A DNA stretch of 64,000 nucleotides from contig NW_020194558.1 in assembly GCF_002865645.1 (NCBI RefSeq), positions 2,632,014-2,696,013 of the forward strand, written 5' to 3'. Under the pieces are notes generated by a model, which saw nothing but the letters and a program-made list of their open reading frames with translations, ran no database searches and was not told the DNA's origin. The translations under genes and the position numbers were made by a program. The DNA is from Hyaloscypha bicolor E. Lineage: Eukaryota; Ascomycota; Leotiomycetes; Helotiales; Hyaloscyphaceae. Of the stretch, positions 45,160-55,607 are shown one piece after another; the stretch's first letter is position 1; the number at the start of each line of letters is the position of its first letter.

Positions 45160-47899
45160 ATGGCAACTAAGAGCGCGAAGAGCATCCGGATTCGGGGGTT
45201 ATCTCCTGAAACCACTGAGCGCAACCTCGAGGATATAGCCTCGAGCCTGCTGAAGTGCGGGGCAATTTCTCTGAACAGCGTGAGAATTAACCCACGGGTA
45301 GATGAAAGTGGCTGACAGCATGCTAGCGTCAGGTTGACTTCTCACTTGAATTACAAGGGAGCACAAAGACAGCTTCGATCACTTTTCAAAAGCCGGACGA
45401 GAAAAAGAAGGCAAAAAAACGAAAAGAAAAGATCCCGAAGCCAGCGGAAATTGATGACAAGTTCCTCAACCTCACGGTTCTGCACTGTCCAAGTGACCAT
45501 GATCTTGAGTATATCCATTTCGCCTCAAGTACCATTCTGATCATCTGCTGACGAGCTCAGCATATGCGCAGTCCATGGTCTCAACGGGAACGCTTTCGAT
45601 ACTTGGATGGCAGAGAATGGAAGGATGTGGCTTCGTGACTTTTTACCGAAAGACTCACCCTTTGATCGAAGTCGAATTATGACCTTTGGGTATACTTCCA
45701 CGCTAGTCGACAAACGCAAGCTTACCGACCGTTTCGAGGACTATTCAGACCAACTGATCAGCCAAATCATTCGACTGAGGGGCTCGAGCTCAGAACGGAA
45801 ACGCCCTCTCATATTCATTTGCCATTCGATGGGCGGTCTTGTGGCAAGGCTGGCAATGACTCGAATGCATACTATGCCGAACAAGTTCAAGGGACTCTCT
45901 CTCGAAGAATGCGGTATACTTTTCTTGAGCACTCCACACCTCGGGTCTCTGCAGGCAGATCGAAGCCCATTCCTTATCGCACTCGGTGAAGGACTCGTCG
46001 GTCTGCGTACAGGAGTGATCAAGGAGCTTCAGTCCTTCAATGCTTCATCAGTAGATAATACTGATATCTTCCAAGCTATGGAAATTAAGCCAGTGCTTCA
46101 GTGTTTTTGCGAATCAGAGCCCACCCAGGTTCTCGGGAAAGGGCGTCTGGTAAGAACGTTCACACCATCAAGGGGACCTCACTTATGTTCTTTTAGGTTG
46201 TTACTCAGGTCTCAGCTGGGTTCTTGAACCAGAGCGCGGAGAAAATCTGGGAGACAGATCATCATACAGTTTGTAAATTCAAGCATACACTTGACGGCTA
46301 CCAGGCTGTTTTGGATGGTCTCAAAAAGATCAAAAGCGATCTGGCAATGAGATTGGCGACTGGCCAAGCAGGGCCCCCAAATGTATAGCTTACCTGAGAC
46401 CATTGGTATTGCAAGAATTAGCAATTATTCGCTTTCTGACACCAGCTAGTTTAGCGTACCAGGCCGCCCAAACGTGACTGCGCACAGTTTCCCCTCTCAC
46501 GAAAAGCACTTCTTGGGCGTTGAGAAATATGGGCGACGGCAGTTCGTTGGACAAACCAAGTTACTTGAAGACATTGACGCCCACCTCAAAAACCAGAACC
46601 AGCCCACTGCAGTTGTGGGTATTGGGGGAATCGGGTACAGTAACACATTGTCCTCAAATACGCATTAGTCAAACTAAACCATAGCACAGGAAGACTGAAA
46701 TACTTCTCAAGATAGCTTCCCAACGTCGTGGTCAACAAAACATCTTTTTCCTTCCAGCCTCAGACTTTGATTCATTCCAAAAAGCCTTCAACGAAATGGC
46801 ACAGGTAATTGGACACGATATCTTGAAAGACCGCCACTCTTACCCGGAATTGCATCAACTTTGGACCAACCTCGGAGAGTCTGGGCAGGCCAGGGAATTC
46901 AAAAAATGGCTGAGTTCTCCACAAAACAATGACAACATCATAATCATAGACGATCTAGATGGTCTCCGAGATGACAAAATCATTTTAGAATGTTTGCCTG
47001 AGGGAGACAAGTCAATCATATACTCCGCCAGGGATCCCACCATTGCCACATCTCGTTTATTCCAATGCGAGCGGGTAACGGTCCCACCCATGGCCTCCAC
47101 CGACATAAGGGAACTCTTGGAAACAGAGTCAAGGAAAATCGGGCTTGCGTTATCTCCACAAGAGCTCGAAGGGGTTGTTGATATTGTGGATGGGCATCCC
47201 CTTGCTGCCTCACGTGCACTTTCATACATGGAACAAATGGCTTTCGAAAGGAGTGGTTTGGGCCCAGCCCTATCAGCACGCGCCTTCATTGACATTTTTG
47301 CAAGTTCGGACTGGGAGTCGAGAAATGAGTTTCTGAAACACAAAATTCACTTCGGCCCTTCGATTCACGAGATCTTTGAAGTATCGATACAGCGATTGGA
47401 TGAGGCAAAGAAAGATCCTATTTTGCAGCTGATCAACGCCCTTGGGTTTATTTGCGGATCGAAACCGAAGGCCTTGGACTGCTACGACTTTCTCTCCATT
47501 GAACGGCCCTGGGTCAAGGATTTTCAAGCAACGGCCCCAAACTACGAACTATTCAACACTGGATTAAAAGGCAAAAGCGGACTTTTTCAGGAACTTGTGA
47601 AGGTCTCGCTGGTCTTTAAACCCTTTCCAGACCGTGCGCTGCTGCGATTCCACCCTATCTGGCTAGAATGCATCCGTCAACGATGTGGTGCTGGAGGTAG
47701 ACTTCTCTGGCTCAAACAGATTATTTTCATCTGCTGCGAAACAAAAAAACATACTGCTGAGAAGTCCGACATCATGGATCTCTACGCGGAGAATTGTCTG
47801 AACATTGCTCGGGGTTTCGATATCGACGCTGATGTACTTGCCACATCTGAAGAGTCAAGGCGATGGATAGCAAAGAAAAGTAAACAGAAAGCAAGGTGA
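45160..47899 (+). CDS. Alpha/beta-hydrolase plus NB-ARC STAND protein (NLR-like, no C-terminal repeats)
   Basis: Six exons stay in phase for 827 aa: 45160-45297, 45333-45508, 45561-46149, 46197-46382, 46450-46634 and 46690-47899. Domains: an N-terminal segment beginning KSIRIRGLSPETTERNLEDI; a serine-hydrolase domain (about 100-370) with ICAVHGLNGNAFDTW, the nucleophile elbow FICHSMGGLVAR and FLSTPHLGS, of the PGAP1/DUF676 type; then NB-ARC (about 395-700) with P-loop AVVGIGGIGKTEILL, Walker B NIIIIDDLDGL and a winged-helix-like region. It ends soon after (KKSKQKAR) with no TPR, ankyrin or WD repeats. Such hydrolase-NB-ARC proteins are members of the fungal NLR-like group acting in non-self recognition. 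The first intron (35 nt) is unusually short. Confidence 0.85.
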
Positions 47900-50323
47900 A
47901 ATTGAAAACAAAGAAACACCCCACATCGTCGCACTGACAAGCACCCAAATTTCAGCGCATGAATGTCATGGCTTCCAGGAAGCAAAGGTGCAATTGATAT
48001 TCGTAAGATCGTACTTGACAGCGATTCAGTGCTTCTCGTTATCGATTCGCGAGCAATGCGCTTGGAAATCTCGGCTTCTCTTCTTCACCGGCGTGAGGGA
48101 ATAGCTCGGCCACATAATTTGACCAGTAGAAGATGGACTCGTCCTGAATTTGGTGTGTGTGGAATTGAATGTTGTACGGAATGCAGCTATTGTGAAAGAG
48201 ACCCACGCCCAAGGCTCTGATTCACCAGATCATCTCATTGTAAGTACAACTTGGACATTCCTGGTGGTGAGGAAACATGCCAAGTCGCACACTTTAGCAT
48301 CTAAATCATGCCTTATCGCTTAAAATTTCCTGACGCAGATGTCCATCGATTTGAGTAGTGGTCGAAAGCAAATGTGGCCTGCGGATCTGGGGCTGAGAAA
48401 TCGACAACACTTCGATGACTCCACGAGCATCACGCCACGACCATGCGAGTTTTAATTCCTCACTTACCGAGTCCTTCGTTTAATTCCTAATCTACACCAA
48501 GTTGATTGGGATTTTCCCTCCCAGTAGCCTGAGCTGGATTCCTTCTCCATCTTTCAAGGCATTATTCTTGCTAAGTTTGGTCCGGCGGCTCATCTGAAGC
48601 TTGAGTTTTGTGGGTTTTGACAGCAGATGTTTGGATGGCCTATCATGACGCATGCTAGCGATAGAAGGGAGGAGCCTGGAGTTTTTCGATTGTCTTCTCA
48701 GAAGCCTGGTCGGTGGCCAAACGTCGGTGCATCTACGTTCAGGGCTTTTCCAATACTCGTCAAAGCAGGTGTGCGAGGACTTCAATTCGTGATGCAGATT
48801 CGAACATGCAGATGAATCAGGTCACACAAATATGATGAACCCTAATTTGGCCAGCAAGTCTGAAAACGAATCCGAAAACGATGTTTCCCAATCGGCGAAG
48901 CCGTTTTGTCTCGCTGACCACATTGGTGAGGGTGTCAATCTGCTTGGCTAGAGAAGGAAGTCTCGATTGTAGCCTCCGAGAGATGTCCGATTTTCTGCAT
49001 GCCGTATTCACTATCCAAAAAAAGTGAGAGCCCCATTTTAGGCGCGATAGCGACGGGGGTTGGGAAGACATTGTTGTTCCAGCCAAGAACATGAGTTTAG
49101 GGACCACAGTTGTCATCACCACATAGTGGAGCGATATCAACAAGCCGGCATTTCGACGATCGCAACGGAGGCCCGCCTCAGGAGGTTCGAAAAAGTCTCG
49201 CATATCCTCAACAAACTCGAAGTCTACGACAACGTGCGCTGGGAAGCACTCCAGCCGTGCCAAAACATCAAACAAAGGCCGCCAGCGCTTATTTGCATCA
49301 CACCAACGATCATTTACATCCCGCCAACTCCGTACCACCAAGCCCTCTTATCCACCCAACAGGACAACATTCATTAACGCCAGCACCGAAACTCCGAAAG
49401 GAAACAAGAGAACATCGTATAATCTTGTCGAAAAGCAGTACGCACACAACCCAACGGCCTCTTTGCGATCCTTCTTTCTGCAATCCTAAGGTTATAGCGG
49501 TTGATGTAAATGGGTACACTGCGGGAGATGGAAGTCCGGGGAAGGTGGTTAGTAAGGGAGCACTGTTGGCTTTGGGAAAGGAGATATATTGAGGCATTGG
49601 AGAAGAGGGAGAAAAGTCTCGAGGGTAAAAAAGAGATATTGATAGAGAAGATACAGCGGTTGGAGAGAGTGTTGGCGAGGTTGGGGTTGACATTATATAG
49701 TAAGTAGCATTGAGCGGATGCGCTTGCGTTTCTAAGAGGGATATAGAGGGTCTGAGACAGAGTCTGACCTTGGCACCTCGAAGACCAGTCTGCTCATCTT
49801 ACTCAAATGAGTATATCCATTCGTCTTTCATCTCATTTTCTGGTTTCCGCCCATAAAATATACTTGCACTCCCTCTTTGCTCCAGCCCAATCCTCTACAC
49901 AACGGTCCAAAACTCATAGCATTGAGTCTGTCCAAAACCGCTATTCCCCGGACGAAATCGGCAAAGTGTAGTGTCCGGATAAAGACAATAAGTTGCTCCA
50001 AAATCGTTGAGACCAGGGCTTTTTGGTCTTTAATCTTTCACGTATACGCAAATGCTCTAAGGTTATTTCCTGAACACTTGTTTTACACCTTGTGGGCGAT
50101 CGTTAGCTTAGTTTTATTTTCTTGAAGGGTAAGCTGCTTTTACATTTTTGAAGCTCCTGAGCACTAAGCGAAGAAAAGAGAACTTTGAACACTGTATTTG
50201 ATTTTTTGTTGTTATTAAATATAGTAATTTTGAATCGTAATTGTTGATTGAGGAAGAGAGATATGTCATAATACCAAAATCGATATCCATGATAGTTGTG
50301 TATTACCAAAACATGAGAAATCT
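47900..50323. other. Intergenic, 2.4 kb, no confident gene
   Basis: Several overlapping ORFs (48817-49341 minus; 49060-49377, 49110-49592 and 49510-49707 plus). The last ends in a coiled-coil-like stretch (ALEKREKSLEGKKEILIEKI), but no exon model gave a consistent frame. No TPR or ankyrin coding remnant was found that could have belonged to the NB-ARC gene. The 3' part near 50150-50300 is AT-rich. Confidence 0.45.
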
Positions 50324-51934
50324 TTAGGTCTTCGTTGAGATATCTATCACATGTAGCTTCTTACCCTGGTCCATCCTCTTTTTCAGGCATACTGAGAGAC
50401 ACAGTCCGCCTCCTACTGGTTTCATAATCCTATCCAAGCAGAGCTGTTGTCCCCTCTCGGATTTGCTTTCGAAGAAAGATGACACAATATCTTCAAGTAA
50501 CCGATCTCCTTTCGGGATTAAGATGTTCACTCCAGCCTGCGCAAGGCCATCAACTTCAAATAGGACCACAAATCTGATAGCGCCGCCGTTCGTAAACATG
50601 AGCGCTCCAAGCGTATGAAGGATTGAAAACCTGAGCGTTACTTTCAATCCACCGTCAATGGTTTCCCAGAGATCCTTTCCCGAGAAGGACATATGTTCTT
50701 TGATATGGCGTTGCGAAATGGAGAAGCCGTTCTCAAGCAGCGAGCTGCATTTAATCAAGAACACAAATTCTTTTTGGTTTTGGACTTCTGGGGGTTTCCG
50801 GTTATCCTCGTCCTGCCTGACATGGAGGAGTTGAGTTGTTGTTCGCTCCATGTCCCAAACCCACGGAATCAAGTCACGAACCCCCCTCTGGAAGCTGTTC
50901 CCACCGATTTTCTTCAGGTAAAGCGCGAGGCAATTGGTGCTCCCCTTTTCTTTGCAGTTCAGTGGGGCCAAGAACGCGTCAGTAACATCCTTGGGGTGTG
51001 GGGCGGATCCCTTAGGGAATTTGACATCCTTCAGAGGAATGAGCCGTAATTCAATGCGCACGCCTTTGTTGGTCATTGAAAAAGACGGTCTCTCTTTTGC
51101 TTGAGTGAGCTTTTGGACGTCTCCCGAATACCGGAACGCAGTAGGAGAGTGGGCAAGCAAGCCTCCCATGCCAGATCGCTCTACTATCCACGGCCACACT
51201 CCACCTCGCTCCTCCTTCCAGGTAAATAGTGACTCGTCATCCATTCTGTTCAGAATTTCGAGCTGAAGCCGCCTGAAGGCATTTTCCCCTTCACCATAAA
51301 GAGGCGGCATGTTCACACCGAAGAGACCCATCAGACAGTATGCCATATCTTCTAGCCTGGTTGTTTCTCTTCTTGAGGCCCAAGACATTTTCTGAGCTAC
51401 GCATGCCTCCTCGAAATTAGCCAGGAGTTTAATGCCAGTTATAGACACTATTGTGTCATAGAGACTTGACTTGGTGCCTATCTCGACCCAGTTGCAATCG
51501 AAGAATACTACTGTCGAGGGTGCCAGTAGTTCTTGAAGAGTCCAGCCCCTAGTGAACCACTTGCTCCTTCGAAAGAACGAATCTGGCAAGCGGGGGTCTT
51601 CGGTACTTTCTGGCACGTCTACTAAGTAGGCGTAGCATACTTCCGCATTTTTGTACCATCGAAACATGGAATTGATTGCTTCTGAAAGCTCTGCGCTGCT
51701 AGATTTATCAATGCAGCAAGAGTCAATCCACACGTATTGCCAGCCGTCAGAGGCAGCTTGAGCGCAACAGCCCTTGAACTTGGAAAAGCCGGCCAGGTCG
51801 GGGCCTTTCCCATCTCGCAAGTCAGGAAAAGACACTTCTTTGCCGCTCCATCTATGCGAAAGTATTGCATAGTCCGGAATGTCATTACTTTGAAAGTCGT
51901 GAAGCTCGAACGTGGAGGCGTCAAGAAGATACAT
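50324..51934 (-). CDS. HET-domain protein (heterokaryon incompatibility type)
   Basis: 536 aa, single exon, ATG at 51934 (MYLLDASTFELHDFQSNDIP). The three HET blocks are intact near the N-terminus: PDYAILSHRWSGKEVSFPDL (about 21-40), VWIDSCCIDKSSSAELSEAI (about 68-87), and SKWFTRGWTLQELLAPSTVV (about 124-143). YCLMGLFGVNMPPLYGEGE and the post-HET signature follow. The C-terminal half (about 280-536) has no recognised repeats. HET domains trigger cell death on non-self contact between hyphae, usually through a partner STAND protein. An NB-ARC gene lies 2.4 kb away. Intronless, unlike its neighbours. Confidence 0.93.
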   Translation of the reverse strand: MYLLDASTFELHDFQSNDIPDYAILSHRWSGKEVSFPDLRDGKGPDLAGFSKFKGCCAQAASDGWQYVWIDSCCIDKSSSAELSEAINSMFRWYKNAEVCYAYLVDVPESTEDPRLPDSFFRRSKWFTRGWTLQELLAPSTVVFFDCNWVEIGTKSSLYDTIVSITGIKLLANFEEACVAQKMSWASRRETTRLEDMAYCLMGLFGVNMPPLYGEGENAFRRLQLEILNRMDDESLFTWKEERGGVWPWIVERSGMGGLLAHSPTAFRYSGDVQKLTQAKERPSFSMTNKGVRIELRLIPLKDVKFPKGSAPHPKDVTDAFLAPLNCKEKGSTNCLALYLKKIGGNSFQRGVRDLIPWVWDMERTTTQLLHVRQDEDNRKPPEVQNQKEFVFLIKCSSLLENGFSISQRHIKEHMSFSGKDLWETIDGGLKVTLRFSILHTLGALMFTNGGAIRFVVLFEVDGLAQAGVNILIPKGDRLLEDIVSSFFESKSERGQQLCLDRIMKPVGGGLCLSVCLKKRMDQGKKLHVIDISTKT

Positions 51935-52594
51935 TGCGTCCCTTCTGTCATTTCCAGTCGTTGGTTTCAGGAATGCGCGATGGACCGTCTCACAGTGGGG
52001 GTGGTACTCCCATTTCTAGAGACTTGGTGACAGGTGTGCAAAACTGGTCATCATTCCAGCTCACAGTTCAACGGAAGCCTGAGCAGAACGGCATACAAGC
52101 ATCGTGCACAAGCAAAGTCGCAGGTTTCCCTGAGTTTTGATTGTTTTCGAACCTCTGCGTCGAGGAGCTGGAAAGCCAAGCTAACCTTAGAAGGGATCGC
52201 CCACAAACCGCTTTAACCTCTTCCCGCCCTCGCCTACCCCACCAAAATCTTCTCGAATTTTCAAAGTCTTTGGAAAATTGTAAAAAAAAATCCAGATTAT
52301 AGAGAATACTCGAAACACTGCGATTATCGTATTAAATTTTTGAATTTGTGGCGTTAAGGTCTCCAAAATCCAAGTTGAGCGGGAAGGGGTTGTGGGCCGT
52401 TGGTGGGTGATGCCTTCTATTCGGTCAAGCGTAGGCTTAACCGCTTATCATGGCGGTTCAACTGATGTGTCAAGTCCATTTCCATATTGCCCTAGGAGCA
52501 CGAGTCGACATCGTCTCCAATTGCTGTGACCTTTTCGCAGAGCGATAATTGGAATCTTCGGAAAAATACCGTTTGCTGCCTGCTGCCTGCTGCC
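51935..52594. other. Divergent gap between HET gene and Rho-like GTPase
   Basis: About 660 bp. Upstream ORFs overlapping 52526-52747 read through the first intron of the GTPase. No other gene. Confidence 0.4.
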
Positions 52595-53556
52595 ATGTCC
52601 CAACCAACCCAAAAGATCTATCGCAGGTATGTACCGTGCAGCCAGCCACTAGAGCGATTAGAAATCATTGAAAAGAGATGCCAACAATACTGCTTCTTGT
52701 CTTTAATTAGTCTGGGTCTGAAATGTTTTCTATTCTTGTCACTCTGAACAGATAACTCAGGACTGATTCAAGCCGAACGTTTTGCACTGCCCAACGCTGA
52801 TCTGTCTCCTAGAAAGCTAGTCATCATTGGAGACGGCTTTATTGGTAAAACAAGTCTACTTGAAGTCTTTACGAAGGGTTACTTCCCAACAGTAAGCTAA
52901 CGACTATCTCCAGTGATGATAATTATATGAAAACACTGACTAACTCTCGAATCAGCATTACGTTCGTTGACCCTAGATAAGATAACCACATTATCATCAT
53001 CTAAAAGTTTAACGAATTGGCTTAGATCCCCACAGTCTTCGAAAACTATGTCACAGATTGTCGTGTAGACGGCAGGTCTGTACAGTTGTCATTGTGGGAC
53101 ACAGCAGGCCAGGAAGATTACGACAGACTGCGGCCACTGGCATACTCAAAGGCAAATGTCATTATCATCGGCTTTGCTGTTAATTCAAGTGATTCATTTG
53201 AAAATGCAACACAAAAAGTAGGAAATATAAGAACGTATTGCTGCCCGGGCTGACTTGCTTATTAGTGGGCTGATGAGGTACTTGAGAAGTGCACGAATGT
53301 ACCCGTAATTTTAGTGGGACTAAAGAAGGATCTCCGAGAAGACCCAATTGCCCTCGAAGAATTACGGAGCAAATCACAAGATTTTGTTAACAACAGTGAA
53401 GCGTCGGAGAGGGCACGCAGCATGAGGGCAAGACAGTACCTCGAGTGTTCGTCCTTGACAGGGGAGGGAGTAGACGACGTGTTCGAAGCCGCAACTAGGG
53501 CTTCGCTACTCACAGATAATGAGGAAGACCCTAGCGGATGTTGTGTTTTATTATGA
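52595..53556 (+). CDS. Divergent Rho-family small GTPase
   Basis: Five exons: 52595-52626, 52813-52891, 52956-52961 (6 nt), 53026-53217, 53266-53556; 199 aa. G1 is GDGFIGKTSLL (usual Rho GDGAxGKT, so Ala to Phe after the third residue). Switch I: HYIPTVFENYV; the HY is supplied by the 6-nt exon. G3: WDTAGQEDYDRLRPLAYSKA, with the catalytic Gln. G4 reads VGLKKDLRED (usually xCKKDLR), and the SAK loop is ECSSLTGEGVDDVF. It ends GCCVLL: the Cys with V-L-L is a geranylgeranylation box. It is most like the Rho2/Rho3 branch but clearly divergent, and lies in the HET/NB-ARC cluster instead of a housekeeping block. Likely GTP-binding, membrane-attached. Confidence 0.86.
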
Positions 53557-55060
53557 AAATACTAGATAATCTATTAATTGGAGGGGACTACAAGCTTAGA
53601 TGTGATCTTCGAGAAGGTGTCTTCAGATTTCAGGATCAAAAAAGCTGAACTCATTCTCCGTACCATGCCTGAGCATAACCGGGACTTGTCGATTTGAAGC
53701 ACATACACTGATTCGTGAGTAATCGCCAGTGGTCGAGTGGGTTGAGCTGCCTGGCACCCCAAACTGACTTTGGGAAGCCTTGACGGTTATAAAAATCTGA
53801 AGACTTTTGAGGGGTTTAGTTGTGCCCTACTATCATATTATTAAAGCTAGTATATACAGTGTGGTTTTTGGTGAGGAAAGTTGATCCCTATTATGGAAAA
53901 TACAAGGGTATTTCGCTTATTAATAATAGTGATCAGTTTAAGTGATAGCAGGGCTCAGCCACTGGCTCGAAAATACAGAAGCTTGAGGTGAAGAAGATAA
54001 CAAGTTTAATGGCCAACTGGGGTTTCTTTGGAGACCAATGGCACACTACTTATTTCTCTTCCTGTCTATTTCAAACTAGTAGGTCTCATCACGTGGCTGA
54101 AATGCTTCCTTCAGCCACTCAGGGACTACGCAATGTCACAACGCACTTGTTCGTCAGAGGGTTTTGTACTCCCTGGGGCACGCAACATGTGAATATCTTC
54201 GCACTTCCATGTCCTATTTGCAGCCAAGGGACTTCCCAAATTGTACCACAGCTCGCAGAACAAACTCGGCACAATCAAAATTCCAAACTCCTCGTAATCC
54301 GCTTGCTCTTCGCCCCCTAAACAAGTAACTAGAACAAGCTTACCCACCAAGTGCCTTCGCACGTTCCGCGCACTCCGAAGCCAAGCCTTCGGCATGGGCA
54401 CGTTGCGTGCGTCAAAAAGTCCCGCACAGCCACAGCCTATTCTTAATCCACGCCGCTTCTCCCCTGGTGTGGCGTCACATCCCCGCTCTGCGATTGGTCC
54501 TTCACCTCTCCAAGCATCGGGACTCGTGTCGCGGCTGGCTGACAGACACACTTCTCTGCCCGGCAGCTTGGTATTCGTGTTTGTGGAGAACGGGTTTTCT
54601 TCGTTCTTTGTTCAGTCATCGTTTGCCTTGGCACTCTCTCCCATGCTTGTCGTGGCTCAGTGAGGCGTGCAGTGGCTCACATGCACCTCCATTACATACC
54701 ACTGCTCCCCAAGATATAAGCCACAATCATGCACCCACCTGCCTCACCTTCCCATCTCGGACAACTGATTGATGAAGAAAGACATTCGCTACGTTTGAAG
54801 ATAATCAATTTTTATTTTTCCAGCGGCGTGAAGCGTTTCGAAATCCATTCCATCCATCTTAGCCGCCTCGCGGAAGGACTCGAAACCGGGGTGACATTCT
54901 CTCGAACCAGGCTCAAACGAGTGAGCACAGCGAAAGGCACTGAGCTACAGAACTTCGGACTCCCTCTGGGGTGATCCCTTCTCCAAAATTCAAGTTCAGT
55001 TCGAGTTCATTCGAGTTCATCCCATCTTTCAACTTCGGAGTACTTTGGGAGGAAGTCAGC
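53557..55060. other. Intergenic, 1.5 kb
   Basis: ORFs on both strands (53988-54320 and 54394-54772 plus; 54126-54551 minus) overlap each other and have no recognisable sequence. A possible D-arm-like stretch near 53725-53760 lacks a T-arm. No confident feature. Confidence 0.45.
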
Positions 55061-55298
55061 ATGCAGCCCATGTCGAGTTTCCTCGTTGTAGCGATGGTGG
55101 TTTTCAGCACATTTTCGATTGTCACTGCTACACCTGTTCCTTGTACAGACGTATGTCACACTCTTTCATAGCAATGTGGATGGCCGTCTAACTATCAAAC
55201 AGAGAATACGAGACCAAGTCCTCATGGGGGAATTGAAACCCGAAGCCTGTTGTAGCTACGGCATCTGCAAAGGGGACGTGAATGTCCAAGGAGCGTGA
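55061..55298 (+). CDS. 61-aa secreted protein with four cysteines
   Basis: Exons 55061-55150 and 55203-55298. The 52-nt intron has a GTATGT donor, CTAACTATCAAACAG at its end, and is phase 0. Signal peptide MQPMSSFLVVAMVVFSTFSI followed by TATPVPCTD; exon 2 encodes DQVLMGELKPEACCSYGICK with the remaining Cys. Too short for a named family; small secreted effector-like or antimicrobial-like. The strong splice signals and the signal peptide argue that it is real. TSD-rich upstream sequence lacks an obvious TATA. Confidence 0.65.
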
Positions 55299-55607
55299 CG
55301 ATATGCTGGCGTATCAATACTTGCATTGCATTGCATTATGGAGTCTGGATAGCAATATCTATCGGTGCATTTGTTGGCGTTTTGGGGGTTTGAGTTCGAG
55401 TGAGGGTTCATACAGCGGGGGCATTGTTGCATGGTTGCCATAGGGATGAAGTGGAGCAGTACATACGAGAACAGCAACAAGTACGATATGCATATGGATA
55501 GGGAAAGTCGGGTATGATGCTCACGAGTCGCACATAAGAGAGGCAAGAAAGAAAAACGAGTACAAATTGATGGTTATTCATCGTTGAAGCACCTCGTATT
55601 CCAGTGC
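55299..55607. other. Intergenic (convergent 3' ends)
   Basis: A minus ORF (55256-55546) lacks good context. No other signal. Confidence 0.4.

Noticed and set aside
48817..49341. 174-codon minus-strand ORF
   Set aside because: No recognisable motif and overlapped by equally long plus-strand frames; composition gives no preference.
53720..53765. Possible tRNA-Ser/Leu 5' half (GGTCGAGTGGGTTGAG)
   Set aside because: No T-arm consensus or acceptor stem follows.
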